From an uncultured Methylococcaceae bacterium (GTDB lineage Bacteria > Pseudomonadota > Gammaproteobacteria > Methylococcales > Methylococcaceae): a stretch of DNA of 41,635 nt. The stretch lies in contig CAIZPP010000076.1 of the NCBI GenBank assembly GCA_903934875.1, positions 1 to 41,635 of the forward strand, in the 5' to 3' direction. The translations under genes and the position numbers were made by a program. The first letter of the stretch is position 1. Each line of letters starts with the position of its first letter. This document shows positions 19,049 to 29,103 of the stretch, one piece after another. The notes beneath the pieces are model-generated. The model did not search any database. It was not told the origin of the DNA and saw only the letters and a list, made by a program, of their open reading frames with translations.

Positions 19049-19558
19049 TTACTCAACTAATTCTGAGGGTGTCTTTCCTCTTTTAGCTGCGATGTATTTA
19101 GGATCATTAATTTCTGATAAGCCTTTAATTGTAGCTCTCACTACATTTATAGGATTATTACTACCTATACATTTAGCTAAAACGTTATGAACACCTACAA
19201 CCTCGAAAACCGCACGCATAGCACCACCCGCAATTATACCTGTACCCTCAGAAGCTGGTTGCATGAAAACTTTTGCAGCCCCGGTACTCGACGTGATTGC
19301 ATAATGCAAAGTGTCACCGTTTAAATTAATTTGTTTTAAGTTTTTCCTAGCCTGTTCCATAGATTTTTGTATTGCCACCGGTACTTCACGAGCCTTACAT
19401 AAACCATATCCAACTTTACCATTGCCATCACCAACAACAGTAAGCGCCGTAAAACCAAATTGCCTACCACCCTTTACAACTTTAGCAACTCTTCTTACAG
19501 CTACCAATTTTTCCTGCAACCCATCTGTACTATTGTTTTGCGATGTGATATTTGCCAT
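19049..19558 (-). CDS. rpsE: 30S ribosomal protein S5
   Basis: S5 is a body protein at the mRNA entry channel that influences decoding accuracy. The 169-residue sequence has the double-stranded RNA-binding-like N domain ([35 protein letters not shown]) and the C domain [34 protein letters not shown]. The loop around VVKGGRQF, where spectinomycin-resistance changes occur, looks normal by eye. Confidence 0.98.
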   Translation of the reverse strand: MANITSQNNSTDGLQEKLVAVRRVAKVVKGGRQFGFTALTVVGDGNGKVGYGLCKAREVPVAIQKSMEQARKNLKQINLNGDTLHYAITSSTGAAKVFMQPASEGTGIIAGGAMRAVFEVVGVHNVLAKCIGSNNPINVVRATIKGLSEINDPKYIAAKRGKTPSELVE

Positions 19559-19568
19559 AGTTACCCCC

Positions 19569-19922
19569 TTAAAAATTTAGGCCAGCTTCTCTAGCTGAAT
19601 CAGCTAATGCTTTAATCCTTCCATGAAATTTAAATCCAGAACGATCAAAGGCAACTTTCTCTATGCCAGCAGATTTCGCCCTTTCAGCAATAGCTCTTCC
19701 AACTTCTTTTGCTGCCTGTATATTACCAGTATATACAAGGTCACCTTTTACACTTTCTTGAAGAGTATTTGCACATGCCAGCACTTTACCACCGTCATTG
19801 CTTAGTATTTGTGCATATATATGTTTTGGCGTTCTATGTACAGTTAATCTATAAACACCATTCGACTTAATTACAAGCCTTGTCTTAGCTGCACGATTTA
19901 GTCTAGATTTTTTTTTATCCAT
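19569..19922 (-). CDS. rplR: 50S ribosomal protein L18
   Basis: L18 is a 5S rRNA-binding protein. The sequence [19 protein letters not shown] has the basic N-terminal tail, and [38 protein letters not shown] is the conserved C-terminal block. ATG 19922, preceded by AAGGTG, is preferred over the in-frame TTG one codon upstream. The protein is 117 residues. Confidence 0.98.
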   Translation of the reverse strand: MDKKKSRLNRAAKTRLVIKSNGVYRLTVHRTPKHIYAQILSNDGGKVLACANTLQESVKGDLVYTGNIQAAKEVGRAIAERAKSAGIEKVAFDRSGFKFHGRIKALADSAREAGLNF

Positions 19923-19931
19923 CAAAACACC

Positions 19932-20465
19932 TTATTTTTTCTTTGCTTCTTTTCGAACTATTACTTCATCAGAATATCTTATCCCTTTACCCTTATAAGG
20001 TTCAGGAGGTCTGTAAGATCTTATATTTGCAGCAACCTGTCCAACAATTTGCTTGTCACAACCCTTAACAACAATCTCGGTTTGGGTGGGAGTTTCAATA
20101 GCGATACCCTCGGGTACTTGATAGTCTATAGGATGAGAAAAGCCAAGTGAAAGACTCAGTACATTATTTTTAGCTACTGCCCTGTATCCAACACCGATCA
20201 GAACAAGTTTCTTTTCGAACCCAGTGTTAACACCAATCACCATGTTGTTTATGATCGCTCTAGTTGTACCCGATAAAGAATTCCTTTCTTGATCGTTTTT
20301 ATCGAGGATAACTTGTATTACTCCCTCTGTAAAACTTACATTTACTTTTTTATGTAATTTTGATGTAAGTATTCCCTTTTTTCCTTTTACCGTCAATAAC
20401 TGGCCTTCTAATTTTGTTTCTACATCTTTAGGTACTATTATCGGGTTTTTAGCAATTCTCGACAT
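19932..20465 (-). CDS. rplF: 50S ribosomal protein L6
   Basis: L6 lies near the GTPase centre of the 50S subunit. The 177-residue protein has two repeated alpha/beta domains. It begins MSRIAKNPIIVPKDVE, and the C-terminal signature RSYRPPEPYKGKGIRYSDEVIVRKEAKKK is complete. It follows rpsH by 25 nt and precedes rplR by 9 nt. Confidence 0.98.
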   Translation of the reverse strand: MSRIAKNPIIVPKDVETKLEGQLLTVKGKKGILTSKLHKKVNVSFTEGVIQVILDKNDQERNSLSGTTRAIINNMVIGVNTGFEKKLVLIGVGYRAVAKNNVLSLSLGFSHPIDYQVPEGIAIETPTQTEIVVKGCDKQIVGQVAANIRSYRPPEPYKGKGIRYSDEVIVRKEAKKK

Positions 20466-20490
20466 TATATTTGACCTTCAATGAAATTTA

Positions 20491-20886
20491 TTATTCTACT
20501 CGACATAAAACTTCGCCACCCTGACCGAGTTGACGTGCTCTTCTGTCAGTCATTACCCCAGAGGAAGTTGTTATTATTGATATGCCAAGACCTCCGAGTA
20601 CCGATGGCAATTCATCCTTTGTTTTGTAAATTCTGCGACTAGGCTTGCTTACTCTTTGCAATTTTTTAATAACAGGTACACCATTGAAATACTTCAACTT
20701 TATGTTTAATACTGGATTAGCTTCCGTATGTGATACATTATAGTCTAAAATATAGCCTTCAGACTTCAAAACATTACTAACCGCAACCTTAATTTTTGAA
20801 ACAGGCAGTACTATTTCAGTTTTTCCTGCCGCCTGTCCATTCACTATTCTTGTAAGCATATCCGCTAATGGATCAGTTATTGTCAT
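20491..20886 (-). CDS. rpsH: 30S ribosomal protein S8
   Basis: S8 binds the central domain of 16S rRNA; in E. coli it represses spc-operon translation at the rplE region. The 131-residue sequence starts [22 protein letters not shown] and ends with the invariant [26 protein letters not shown]-type block (here [23 protein letters not shown]). Canonical position. Confidence 0.98.
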   Translation of the reverse strand: MTITDPLADMLTRIVNGQAAGKTEIVLPVSKIKVAVSNVLKSEGYILDYNVSHTEANPVLNIKLKYFNGVPVIKKLQRVSKPSRRIYKTKDELPSVLGGLGISIITTSSGVMTDRRARQLGQGGEVLCRVE

Positions 20887-20922
20887 GTTATTCCACGCCT
20901 ATTTTATGATTTTTAAATTTAG

Positions 20923-21228
20923 CTACCAGCTAGCCTTAGTCACACCAGGTACATCCCCACGCATTACAGCTTCTCTTAATTTATTTCTTGATAAGCCAAA
21001 CTTTCTATAATATCCATGTGGTCTACCAGTTAGGTTGCATCTATTTCTTATGCGTATGACAGAAGAATCTCTAGGTAATTTTTGAAGTTTTTCAACAGCA
21101 TTATTACGTTGTTCGTCTGTTAAGGATTCATTTTTTACAATTGCTTTTAATTCTATCCTTTTTTGACTATATTTTTTAACAAGGATTTTACGTTTAACTT
21201 CCCTAGCTATCATTGATTTTTTTGCCAT
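20923..21228 (-). CDS. rpsN: 30S ribosomal protein S14 (zinc-independent type)
   Basis: This 101-residue head protein has the signatures [41 protein letters not shown]. The CxxC-x12-CxxC zinc motif of short S14 proteins is absent, so this is the long C-minus form usual in gammaproteobacteria. It lies between rplE and rpsH. Confidence 0.98.
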   Translation of the reverse strand: MAKKSMIAREVKRKILVKKYSQKRIELKAIVKNESLTDEQRNNAVEKLQKLPRDSSVIRIRNRCNLTGRPHGYYRKFGLSRNKLREAVMRGDVPGVTKASW

Positions 21229-21238
21229 GGTCTACACC

Positions 21239-21778
21239 TTATGCTCTAAATGGAAATTTGAATTGAACCAACAATCCTTTAGCTTCCTCATCTGAATTCG
21301 CAGATGTGGTAATTGTAATATCCATGCCACGCAATGCATCAATTTTATCGTAATCTACTTCAGGAAAGATGATTTGTTCTTTAACACCCATTGAATAGCT
21401 ACCTCTACCATCAAATGCTTTTGGATTCAAACCTCTAAAATCCCGGATTCTGGGTATAGCGATACTTATCAATCTGTCTAAGAATTCATACATTTTTTCC
21501 CTACGTAATGTTACCTTACATCCTATTGGCATTCCTTCCCTTATTTTAAAACCTGCTATCGACTTCCTCGCATAGGTGATAATAGGTTTTTGACCAGAGA
21601 TTTTCTGCATATCATCCGCAGCGTTTTGTAATATCTTTTTATCTGCGATTGCCTCTCCCACACCCATATTTAATGTAATTTTTTCTATACGTGGAACTTG
21701 CATAACAGATTTATACCCGAATTCACGGATTAACTCTGGTATTATTTTTTCTTTGTAAATTTGTTGTAATCTGGCCAT
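21239..21778 (-). CDS. rplE: 50S ribosomal protein L5
   Basis: L5 binds 5S rRNA and contacts the P-site tRNA. The 179-residue protein shows [55 protein letters not shown] and the C-terminal [14 protein letters not shown], all L5 markers. It follows rplX by 21 nt. Confidence 0.98.
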   Translation of the reverse strand: MARLQQIYKEKIIPELIREFGYKSVMQVPRIEKITLNMGVGEAIADKKILQNAADDMQKISGQKPIITYARKSIAGFKIREGMPIGCKVTLRREKMYEFLDRLISIAIPRIRDFRGLNPKAFDGRGSYSMGVKEQIIFPEVDYDKIDALRGMDITITTSANSDEEAKGLLVQFKFPFRA

Positions 21779-21799
21779 AACTTTCTATTTTATAGTTTT

Positions 21800-22117
21800 T
21801 TATAAATCGACAACTTCGTTCGTAGTTTTATAAAAACGAATTTTTCGACCATCCGCTAACAATCTGAATCCTATGCGATCCGCCTTACCCGTTGCTGGAT
21901 TATAAAGCGATACATTCGAACTATGGATTGGCATTGATTTTTCAACAATGCCACCTTCTATCCCACGATTTGGATTAGGTTTTTGATGCTTGCGAACTGT
22001 ATTAATGCCTTCTATTATTAATTTATCATTCTCATGATAAGACAATACTGTTCCTCTTTTTCCTTTGTCTCTACCCGCAATGACTACTACCTGATCGCCT
22101 TTTTTGAATTTACGCAT
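21800..22117 (-). CDS. rplX: 50S ribosomal protein L24
   Basis: L24 is an assembly initiator of the 50S subunit. The KOW motif is visible at the N-terminus: KKGDQVVVIAGRDKGKRGTVLSY. The central KHQKPNPNRGIEGGIVEKSMPIHSSNVSLYNP block is diagnostic. It is 105 residues, between rplN and rplE. Confidence 0.98.
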   Translation of the reverse strand: MRKFKKGDQVVVIAGRDKGKRGTVLSYHENDKLIIEGINTVRKHQKPNPNRGIEGGIVEKSMPIHSSNVSLYNPATGKADRIGFRLLADGRKIRFYKTTNEVVDL

Positions 22118-22133
22118 TTTATATTACCATTAA

Positions 22134-22502
22134 TCATATTACTTCAGGTGCCAAAGATATTATCTTCATAAACTTTTCAGTTCTAAGTTCACGTGTAACT
22201 GGCCCAAAGATTCGTGTACCAATAGGTTGATGTTGATTATTCAACATCACTGCCGCATTTCCATCGAATCTTATTGCTGATCCATCGCTTCTTCTAACTC
22301 CTTTTCTTGTCCGTACAACTACAGCGTTATAGACTTCACCTTTTTTGACCCTACCCCGTGGTATGGCATCTTTAACGCTTACCTTAATGATGTCACCTAT
22401 ATTGGCATATCTTCGATGCGAGCCACCTAAGACTTTTATACACATAACTTTTCTAGCGCCACTATTATCAGCAACATCTAGACATGTTTGCATTTGTATC
22501 AT
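22134..22502 (-). CDS. rplN: 50S ribosomal protein L14
   Basis: This 122-residue protein starts [33 protein letters not shown], which is highly conserved. It forms part of an intersubunit bridge and is the docking site of silencing factor RsfS in other bacteria. The C-terminus [28 protein letters not shown] is intact. Confidence 0.98.
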   Translation of the reverse strand: MIQMQTCLDVADNSGARKVMCIKVLGGSHRRYANIGDIIKVSVKDAIPRGRVKKGEVYNAVVVRTRKGVRRSDGSAIRFDGNAAVMLNNQHQPIGTRIFGPVTRELRTEKFMKIISLAPEVI

Positions 22503-22539
22503 TTCATTTACTCACTTAATGATGACTGTCTACTTTAGC

Positions 22540-22800
22540 CTACTTAACTTTTTCTACTACCCTGTTAAGTACCCAAACTTTATTTTTTGATAACGGCCTA
22601 GATGGAGATATTTCAACTATATCACCTTCTTGGCATTCATTTAATTCATCATGTGCCATTAATTTCGTAGTACGTTTAATATACTTCCCGTATATTGGAT
22701 GAGGATATAATCTTTCAACTATCACTGAGATAGTTTTATTCATTTTATTGCTCACTACCTTACCAGTTACTAACCGTTCACTTTTATTAGCACTCATCAT
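22540..22800 (-). CDS. rpsQ: 30S ribosomal protein S17
   Basis: This 86-residue OB-fold primary binder of the 16S 5' domain has [45 protein letters not shown] and [21 protein letters not shown]. The start overlaps the rpmC stop by 4 nt; ATG 22797 is the alternative. Confidence 0.98.
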   Translation of the reverse strand: MMSANKSERLVTGKVVSNKMNKTISVIVERLYPHPIYGKYIKRTTKLMAHDELNECQEGDIVEISPSRPLSKNKVWVLNRVVEKVK

Positions 22801-22991
22801 AACTGTTTACTCTTTTCTGTAATTACAGTATAAATCCTTGCGATATTTTTACGTACCTTTTTGATTTGATCTGTTTTATTCAACTGACCAGTAGCCTTCT
22901 GCATTTGAAGACTAAATCCTTCTTTGTGCAAGTCCCGCTCAATTTTATTTAACTCTTGAACAGTTTTTTGCCTTAATTCAGAGGCTTTCAT
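22797..22991 (-). CDS. rpmC: 50S ribosomal protein L29
   Basis: This 64-residue helical-hairpin protein near the tunnel exit reads [60 protein letters not shown]. Its ATG shares one base with the rplP stop (TAATG) and its stop overlaps the rpsQ start, so rplP-rpmC-rpsQ are tightly coupled. Confidence 0.98.
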   Translation of the reverse strand: MKASELRQKTVQELNKIERDLHKEGFSLQMQKATGQLNKTDQIKKVRKNIARIYTVITEKSKQL

Positions 22992-23404
22992 TACATTATA
23001 ACTCGTTGTGAAAACGTTGTTTTTAAGGGTAATTTAGCGGCTGCCAACCTAAATGCCTCGCGCGCCAATTCTTCACTTACTCCCTCTAGTTCATAAAGCA
23101 TCGTTCCTGGTTTAATTTGTGCGATCCAGTATTCCACGCTTCCTTTTCCACTACCCATTCTAACTTCTAATGGTTTTTTAGAAATAGGCTTATCGGGAAA
23201 TACTCTAATCCACAACTTACCACCGCGCTTAACATGCCTCGAAATTGTTCTTCTAGCGGCTTCAATTTGTCTAGCTGTTAACCTACCACGCTCCAATGAT
23301 TTTAGACCAAACTCTCCGAAGCTGACCTTACTTCCTTTATGGGCTAAGCCTCGGTTGTCCATCTTCATTTGCTTTCTGTATTTTGTTCTCTTTGGCTGCA
23401 ACAT
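22991..23404 (-). CDS. rplP: 50S ribosomal protein L16
   Basis: L16 lies near the A-site tRNA and is needed for peptidyl transfer and subunit maturation. It has 137 residues: [24 protein letters not shown], then [43 protein letters not shown]. The Arg in the RMGSGKG loop corresponds to the conserved position hydroxylated by YcfD in E. coli. Confidence 0.98.
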   Translation of the reverse strand: MLQPKRTKYRKQMKMDNRGLAHKGSKVSFGEFGLKSLERGRLTARQIEAARRTISRHVKRGGKLWIRVFPDKPISKKPLEVRMGSGKGSVEYWIAQIKPGTMLYELEGVSEELAREAFRLAAAKLPLKTTFSQRVIM

Positions 23405-23421
23405 ATAGATATTTCCTTTAC

Positions 23422-24093
23422 TTATACTTCTACCAAACTAGTAGTTTTGTTGTCTAACGCATGAGTAGGATATACCTCTCCTTTGAATATCCATACTTTA
23501 ACCCCGATTACACCGTAAGTAGTTTTAGCTTCAGCTAAACCATAATCAATATCTGCCCTAAATGTATGTAGAGGCACTCTTCCTTCTCTATACCATTCGC
23601 TTCTAGCGATTTCGGCTCCATTTAAACGACCGCCTACATTAATTTTTATTCCTTCTGCACCTAATCTCATCGTATTTTGTACTGCTCTTTTCATTGCACG
23701 CCTGAACATAATACGCTTCTCTAATTGCTGCGCTACTCCCTCAGCAACCAACTGTGCATCAAGTTCTGGTTTTCTTATTTCCTCAACATTTAGTTGTACT
23801 GGTACACCCATCATTTCAGAAATTTCACGCCTCAATGCATCTATGTCTTCTCCTTTTTTACCAATTACTAAACCTGGTCTTGCAGTATGTATTGTTATCT
23901 GTGCATTATTGGCAGGTCTATTAATCTGAATCCTACTGATGGATGCATGACCCAGTCTCTTTTTTAAATATTCACGGACTTTAAGGTCTTTATATAAGAA
24001 GATGGGATAATTCTGTGTATTTGCATACCAACGAGATGTCCAATCTTTGATAAATCCCAGTCTAATACCTGTTGGATGTACTTTTTGACCCAT
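23422..24093 (-). CDS. rpsC: 30S ribosomal protein S3
   Basis: S3 forms part of the mRNA entry channel and helicase centre. The 223-residue protein has [24 protein letters not shown], the KH domain ([25 protein letters not shown]) and the C-terminal [40 protein letters not shown] block. Canonical place between rplV and rplP. Confidence 0.98.
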   Translation of the reverse strand: MGQKVHPTGIRLGFIKDWTSRWYANTQNYPIFLYKDLKVREYLKKRLGHASISRIQINRPANNAQITIHTARPGLVIGKKGEDIDALRREISEMMGVPVQLNVEEIRKPELDAQLVAEGVAQQLEKRIMFRRAMKRAVQNTMRLGAEGIKINVGGRLNGAEIARSEWYREGRVPLHTFRADIDYGLAEAKTTYGVIGVKVWIFKGEVYPTHALDNKTTSLVEV

Positions 24094-24108
24094 GATATAA
24101 ACCCTTAT

Positions 24109-24441
24109 TTATTTTTCAGAAACTTTAATCGTTATATGTGATGTTCGCTTGAGGATTCTATTTGCGCGTCCTTTAGCTCTCGCTTTAATCCTTTTCAAGG
24201 ACGGCCCCTCATTAACTTGAATCATCGACACATGCAATTCGTCAACATCAGCCCCATCATTATGCTCTGCATTTGCTATCGCAGATTCTAACAATTTTTT
24301 CAAAATTCCAGCTGATTTTTTATCACTAAACGTAAGTAAGTCAATCGCTTTAGCTACATTTAGACCTCTGATTTGGTCCGCAACTAGTCTACATTTTTGT
24401 GCTGAGACATGTGCATTACTTAGTTTTGCTGAAGTTTCCAT
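24109..24441 (-). CDS. rplV: 50S ribosomal protein L22
   Basis: This 110-residue tunnel-wall protein has a long beta-hairpin that reaches into the exit tunnel, the site of macrolide-resistance changes. Seen: [28 protein letters not shown] and the hairpin region [29 protein letters not shown], apparently complete. Confidence 0.98.
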   Translation of the reverse strand: METSAKLSNAHVSAQKCRLVADQIRGLNVAKAIDLLTFSDKKSAGILKKLLESAIANAEHNDGADVDELHVSMIQVNEGPSLKRIKARAKGRANRILKRTSHITIKVSEK

Positions 24442-24461
24442 AAAATTAACGACAAACCCAC

Positions 24462-24734
24462 TTATTTAGATTTTTTATCCGCTTGATGACCCTTATAGGT
24501 CCTCGTCGGGGCAAACTCACCCAGCTTGTGCCCTACCATATTATCAGTCACAAGAACAGGTATATGCTGCTTGCCATTATGTATAGCAAGCGTCAGACCT
24601 ATCATATCTGGGATCACCATTGATCTTCTCGACCATGTTTTTATGGGCTTTTTAGTACCTGCCCCAATAGCATCAGTTATTTTTTTTTGTAGATGATGAT
24701 CTACAAATGGCCCTTTTTTAATTGATCGTGGCAC
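24462..24734 (-). CDS. rpsS: 30S ribosomal protein S19
   Basis: This 90-residue head protein interacts with S13. [48 protein letters not shown] and [16 protein letters not shown] are the family signatures. It lies 12 nt after rplB. Confidence 0.98.
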   Translation of the reverse strand: MPRSIKKGPFVDHHLQKKITDAIGAGTKKPIKTWSRRSMVIPDMIGLTLAIHNGKQHIPVLVTDNMVGHKLGEFAPTRTYKGHQADKKSK

Positions 24735-24746
24735 AATATTTTCCTC

Positions 24747-25574
24747 TTACTTTTGTTTACGACTGCGGACGATCATACTGTCAGTTTTTTTGTTGTTTCG
24801 GGTTTTATACCCCTTGGTAGGGGTTCCCCAAGGCGAAACAGGATGTCTTCCACCAGATGTTCTACCTTCACCACCGCCATGTGGATGATCTACTGGGTTC
24901 ATCGCTACGCCTCTAACAGTCGGTCTCACACCCCGCCATCTGGATGCACCTGCTTTACCTAGAGATGATAAATTGTGTTCAGAATTAGATACTTCCCCTA
25001 TCACTGCTTTACACTCGATTAATACTTTCCTCATCTCACTGGACCTTAATCGAATGGTCGCATAAGTTCCTTCTTTCGCAACTAATTGCACAGAAGCACC
25101 TGCACTCCTAGCAATCTGAGCACCTTTACCAGGCTTTAATTCAACACAATGTATCTGTGATCCAACAGGTATGTTTCTTATTGGTAGACAATTGCCAGAC
25201 TTTATCGATGCTATTTCAGATGAAATAATTTCTTGCCCTACCTGAATCCCTTTTGGGGCGATGATATATCTTCTTTCACCGTCTTTATATAATACTAAAG
25301 CAATATGTGCAGTTCTGTTCGGATCATACTCAATTCGCTCCACTTTTCCGATGATATCTACTTTATCACGCTTAAAGTCGATAATACGGTAATGTTGCTT
25401 ATGTCCTCCACCCTTATGCCTAGTTGTCACTCGTCCTTGATTATTGCGACCTGAGTGTTTCTTTTTTTTCTCTAGCAAAGGAACGTAAGGATCACCTTTA
25501 TGTAAACCTACTGTTTTTACCCTTACTACAAACCTTCTACCTGCAGAAGTGGGTTTAGATTTAATTAAAGCCAT
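24747..25574 (-). CDS. rplB: 50S ribosomal protein L2
   Basis: L2 is a core 50S protein required for subunit association and peptidyl transferase activity. The 275-residue protein contains [30 protein letters not shown] near residue 42. The highly conserved [35 protein letters not shown] loop, with its essential histidine, lies near residue 220. Confidence 0.98.
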   Translation of the reverse strand: MALIKSKPTSAGRRFVVRVKTVGLHKGDPYVPLLEKKKKHSGRNNQGRVTTRHKGGGHKQHYRIIDFKRDKVDIIGKVERIEYDPNRTAHIALVLYKDGERRYIIAPKGIQVGQEIISSEIASIKSGNCLPIRNIPVGSQIHCVELKPGKGAQIARSAGASVQLVAKEGTYATIRLRSSEMRKVLIECKAVIGEVSNSEHNLSSLGKAGASRWRGVRPTVRGVAMNPVDHPHGGGEGRTSGGRHPVSPWGTPTKGYKTRNNKKTDSMIVRSRKQK

Positions 25575-25627
25575 ATCATTTGCTTCCTTTATTCAGCTCA
25601 ACTTGCAGTTTCATTTTTTATAAATAT

Positions 25628-25921
25628 TTAAGCTACAACTAGATCAATATCATGACCTTCTTTGAGCTTTACATATGCTTTTTTCCAATCTGACCTCGAT
25701 CCAATGAAACGACCATATCGTTTTGTTTTTCCCTTTACATTTAGCACGTGTATTGATTCTACCTGCACACTAAACATTAATTCTACTGCTTGTTTAATAG
25801 TTTTCTTGGTAGCACTTTTTTTTACCCTAAAAACAAATTTCCGTTGCTGCTCCGATAGAAATGTACTTTTTTCAGAAACAACGGGGGCAATTATTATCTT
25901 TGTCAATTCTTGCTGTTTCAT
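25628..25921 (-). CDS. rplW: 50S ribosomal protein L23
   Basis: This 97-residue tunnel-exit protein is the docking site of trigger factor and SRP. It has IIIAPVVSEKSTFLSEQQRKFVFRVKKSATKKTIKQAVELMF and VKGKTKRYGRFIGSRSDWKKAYVKL. Its ATG overlaps the rplD stop by 4 nt. Confidence 0.98.
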   Translation of the reverse strand: MKQQELTKIIIAPVVSEKSTFLSEQQRKFVFRVKKSATKKTIKQAVELMFSVQVESIHVLNVKGKTKRYGRFIGSRSDWKKAYVKLKEGHDIDLVVA

Positions 25922-26535
25922 CCAAGTCTTTCCTCAATAAGCTTAATTGCTTGGCTTGTTACTATTACCTTGTCACTATTTACTAAGGAAACCGGACTCA
26001 GTGAAATAAATGTACATACTTCAACATTTGGCAGATTTCGAGCGGCCAATAGTATGTTATCATTAAATGCTTCGATAATTATCAGAATTTTATCATCTTG
26101 ATAATTTTCTATCTTTTTTGTTAACTCTTTTGTTCTTGGAGCAATTGGGAAAATATCGTCATTTACTACTAATCTATCTTGCCTTAACAATTCGGATAAT
26201 ATGGAACGCATTCCTGCCCGATACATTTTCCGATTTAATTTTTGCTTATAGCTACGATTTGTTGCTGCAAATGTTGTACCACCTGTTCTCCATAAGGGAC
26301 TCCTAGAAGAACCAGCCCTAGCACGTCCACTCCCTTTTTGTTTCCACGGCTTTGCTCCACCACCACTTACTTCGGCTCTGGTTTTTTGCTTTTTTGTCCC
26401 TGATCTTCCTGCCGCCATATAGGCAACAACCAGTTGATGAACCAATGGTTGGTTAAACTCCTGACCAAAAACACTGTCAGAAACTGTAACTCCATCGGCT
26501 TCCTTATTATTAGTTGTAGGTACTATTAAGTTCAT
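25918..26535 (-). CDS. rplD: 50S ribosomal protein L4
   Basis: This 205-residue protein carries the extended loop that lines the exit tunnel: AGRSGTKKQKTRAEVSGGGAKPWKQKGSGRARAGSSRSPLWRTGG. In E. coli L4 also represses the S10 operon through the rpsJ leader. Here rpsJ starts only 5 nt after tuf, leaving no room for such a leader, so that control is probably absent. Confidence 0.98.
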   Translation of the reverse strand: MNLIVPTTNNKEADGVTVSDSVFGQEFNQPLVHQLVVAYMAAGRSGTKKQKTRAEVSGGGAKPWKQKGSGRARAGSSRSPLWRTGGTTFAATNRSYKQKLNRKMYRAGMRSILSELLRQDRLVVNDDIFPIAPRTKELTKKIENYQDDKILIIIEAFNDNILLAARNLPNVEVCTFISLSPVSLVNSDKVIVTSQAIKLIEERLG

Positions 26536-26550
26536 TTTAGCCTAACCTTG

Positions 26551-27189
26551 TCATTTTTTTTCAGCCGGTTTAACGACTATATCGCTACCTTTTGGTCCCG
26601 GAATCGCACCTTTTATTAATAACAATGACTTTTCCGCATCAATGGCAAAGACTTTTAGATTTTGTACAGTCACATTTTTATTGCCCATGTGACCTGCCAT
26701 TTTCTTTCCTTTTACAACTCTACCAGGTGTTTGATTTTGTCCAATTGAACCAGGAGCTCTATGTGATAATGAGTTACCATGCGTTGCATCCTGTGTGCGA
26801 AAATTATATTTCTTAATCACACCTTGAAAACCTTTTCCTATAGATACCCCTCTTACATCTACATATTGTCCTTCTTTAAAAATTTCGAGCTTTATTTCTG
26901 AGCCAACAGCATAATTATCTTTTTCATTTTCATTTATGGTAAACTCCCAAAGCCCTCTGCCCGCTTCTACGCTCGCTTTTGCATAGTGTCCGGCTAATGG
27001 TTTTGAAAGTCTAGACCTTTTTTTATAACCAGTAGTTACTTGAATCGCGCTGTACCCATCTACTTCATTTGTTTTTATTTGAATAATCGTATTTGTGTCA
27101 ACATGCACCACAGAAACCGGTACTGAAGAACCGTCTTCAGTAAATATTCTGGTCATCCCACACTTTTTACCTACAACACCTACTGACAT
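26551..27189 (-). CDS. rplC: 50S ribosomal protein L3
   Basis: L3 is an assembly initiator that reaches the peptidyl transferase centre. The 212-residue sequence begins [30 protein letters not shown] and has the conserved [50 protein letters not shown] loop. The QNQTPGR glutamine is the site methylated by PrmB in E. coli. Confidence 0.98.
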   Translation of the reverse strand: MSVGVVGKKCGMTRIFTEDGSSVPVSVVHVDTNTIIQIKTNEVDGYSAIQVTTGYKKRSRLSKPLAGHYAKASVEAGRGLWEFTINENEKDNYAVGSEIKLEIFKEGQYVDVRGVSIGKGFQGVIKKYNFRTQDATHGNSLSHRAPGSIGQNQTPGRVVKGKKMAGHMGNKNVTVQNLKVFAIDAEKSLLLIKGAIPGPKGSDIVVKPAEKK

Positions 27190-27208
27190 TTTATAACTCC
27201 AATACTTA

Positions 27209-27520
27209 TTAATTTAGCTTGATTTGAACATCTACACCAGCTGCAAGATCAAGCTTCATCAACGCATCAACGGTTTTATCTGTAGGGTCAATAATGTCCA
27301 TTAAGCGCTTGTGAGTTCTCAACTCGTATTGATCTCTCGCATCTTTATTGACATGCGGTGAAATCAATATAGTAAACCGTTCTTTTTTCGTTGGTAGTGG
27401 AATCGGTCCCAAAACTTGAGCACCAGTCCGCTTGGCTGTCTCCACTATTTCACTCGCTGATTGGTCAATAAGCCTATGATCAAAAGCTTTTAGCCTAATT
27501 CTGATTCTTTGTTTTGGCAT
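27209..27520 (-). CDS. rpsJ: 30S ribosomal protein S10 (NusE)
   Basis: This 103-residue protein of the 30S head also joins antitermination complexes with Nus[35 protein letters not shown] and [35 protein letters not shown] are invariant S10 blocks. It begins 5 nt after the tuf stop. The sharp change from GC-rich tuf to AT-rich sequence falls at this border. Confidence 0.98.
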   Translation of the reverse strand: MPKQRIRIRLKAFDHRLIDQSASEIVETAKRTGAQVLGPIPLPTKKERFTILISPHVNKDARDQYELRTHKRLMDIIDPTDKTVDALMKLDLAAGVDVQIKLN

Positions 27521-27525
27521 TTTAT

Positions 27526-28722
27526 TTACTCTATTATCTTCGAAACCACACCTGCGCCTACTGTACGGCCACCCTCACGGATGGCAAAACGCAATCCTTC
27601 TTCCATCGCTATCGGGGCGATCAACTTAACATTGATCTTAATGTTATCCCCCGGCATGACCATCTCAACCCCTTTAGGAAATTCCACCGCCCCGGTCACA
27701 TCGGTGGTGCGGAAGTAGAATTGCGGGCGGTAGTTGTTAAAGAACGGTGTATGACGACCGCCTTCTTCTTTTGAGAGCACATAGATTTCTGCCTCAAAGT
27801 GGGTATGCGGCTTAATGGAACCCGGCTTCGCCAGCACTTGACCGCGCTCTACATCTTCACGCTTGGTACCGCGCAACAACACACCCACGTTGTCGCCTGC
27901 TTGGCCTTGGTCCAACAGCTTGCGGAACATTTCCACGCCCGTGCAAGTCGTCTTGACCGTATCCCTCCTCCTCAAGCCAACGATTTCTACTTCGTCCTGA
28001 ACTTTGACGATGCCGCGCTCAATGCGACCCGTCACTACCGTGCCACGGCCTGAAATCGAGAACACGTCTTCAATGGGCATCAAGAACGTGCCGTCAATCG
28101 GACGCTCAGGCATCGGGATATAACTGTCCAAGGCATCCACTAATTTGATGACAGAAGGGACACCAATCTCACTCTGATCGCCTTCCAAGGCCTTCAAGGC
28201 CGAGCCAACTATGATTGGAGTCTTGTCCCCTGAGAAATTGTACTTATCCAAAAGCTCCCTTAATTCCATGTCCACCAATTCCAGCAATTCGGCATCGTCC
28301 ACCATGTCCGCCTTGTTCAGGTAGACTACGATGTAGGGCACACCGACTTGGCGGGCCAGCAGAATGTGCTCGCGGGTTTGCGGCATCGGGCCGTCGGCTG
28401 CCGAACAGACCAAGATTGCACCGTCCATTTGCGCGGCACCGGTGATCATGTTTTTCACATAGTCGGCGTGGCCGGGGCAATCGACGTGGGCATAGTGGCG
28501 ATTTGGCGACTCGTATTCAACGTGTGCCGTGGCGATGGTTATGCCACGAGCGCGTTCTTCCGGTGCCGCGTCAATCTGGTCGTACGCTTTGAATTCACCA
28601 CCGAAGCGCTCCGCACCAATTTTAGTCAACGCCGCCGTCAAGGTTGTCTTGCCATGGTCAACATGACCAATCGTTCCGACATTCACATGTGGCTTGGTGC
28701 GCGAAAATTTTTCTTTGGACAT
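27526..28722 (-). CDS. tuf: Elongation factor Tu
   Basis: EF-Tu is the GTPase that delivers aminoacyl-tRNA to the ribosome. From ATG 28722 it has 398 residues; the frame opens two codons earlier at a TTG, but an AGGGG box 8 nt before the ATG decides the start. G motifs are GHVDHGKTT (residues 19-27), DCPGH (near 81), NKAD (near 136) and SAL (near 174). It follows tRNA-Thr by 55 nt and precedes rpsJ by 5 nt, the tufB-style tRNA context joined to the S10 operon. Base composition is much more GC-rich than the ribosomal genes downstream, although both classes are normally highly expressed. Confidence 0.98.
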   Translation of the reverse strand: MSKEKFSRTKPHVNVGTIGHVDHGKTTLTAALTKIGAERFGGEFKAYDQIDAAPEERARGITIATAHVEYESPNRHYAHVDCPGHADYVKNMITGAAQMDGAILVCSAADGPMPQTREHILLARQVGVPYIVVYLNKADMVDDAELLELVDMELRELLDKYNFSGDKTPIIVGSALKALEGDQSEIGVPSVIKLVDALDSYIPMPERPIDGTFLMPIEDVFSISGRGTVVTGRIERGIVKVQDEVEIVGLRRRDTVKTTCTGVEMFRKLLDQGQAGDNVGVLLRGTKREDVERGQVLAKPGSIKPHTHFEAEIYVLSKEEGGRHTPFFNNYRPQFYFRTTDVTGAVEFPKGVEMVMPGDNIKINVKLIAPIAMEEGLRFAIREGGRTVGAGVVSKIIE

Positions 28723-28777
28723 GCGCAAATTCCCCTGTTTATTATTGAAAAGCAGCCAATAAAATATTCATATAATC

Positions 28778-28853
<76 letters not shown>

Positions 28854-28867
28854 ATAGCTTTACTTCC

Positions 28868-28941
28868 TGGAGCGGGTGATGGGAATCGAACCCACACCAT
28901 CAGCTTGGAAGGCTGAGGTTCTACCGTTGAACTACACCCGC
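28868..28941 (-). tRNA. tRNA-Gly (anticodon TCC)
   Basis: This 74-nt cloverleaf has acceptor GCGGGTG / CACCCGC, anticodon loop CTTCCAA, T arm GGGTTCGATTCCC and encoded CCA. It lies 14 nt from tRNA-Thr and 11 nt from tRNA-Tyr. Confidence 0.97.
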
Positions 28942-28951
28942 ATTGGGAAAA

Positions 28952-29037
<86 letters not shown>

Positions 29038-29053
29038 TCAAAATCAGTCAGCT

Positions 29054-29082
29054 ATTATCAACTATGGATAAAACCTTGTCAA
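29054..29082 (-). promoter_or_regulatory. Near-consensus sigma-70 promoter for the tRNA-tuf(-S10) transcript
   Basis: The minus strand has TTGACA (29082-29077), a 17-nt spacer and GATAAT (29059-29054). Transcription should start about 10 nt upstream of the tRNA-Tyr 5' end. No other strong promoter was seen before rpsJ, so this one may drive the whole ribosomal protein operon. Confidence 0.85.
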
Positions 29083-29103
29083 GCGTGTTTTTGCGATTTA
29101 GCA

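Noticed and set aside
27521-27525. S10-operon leader with L4-dependent attenuation
   Set aside because: Only 5 nt separate tuf and rpsJ, so no leader structure can exist there.
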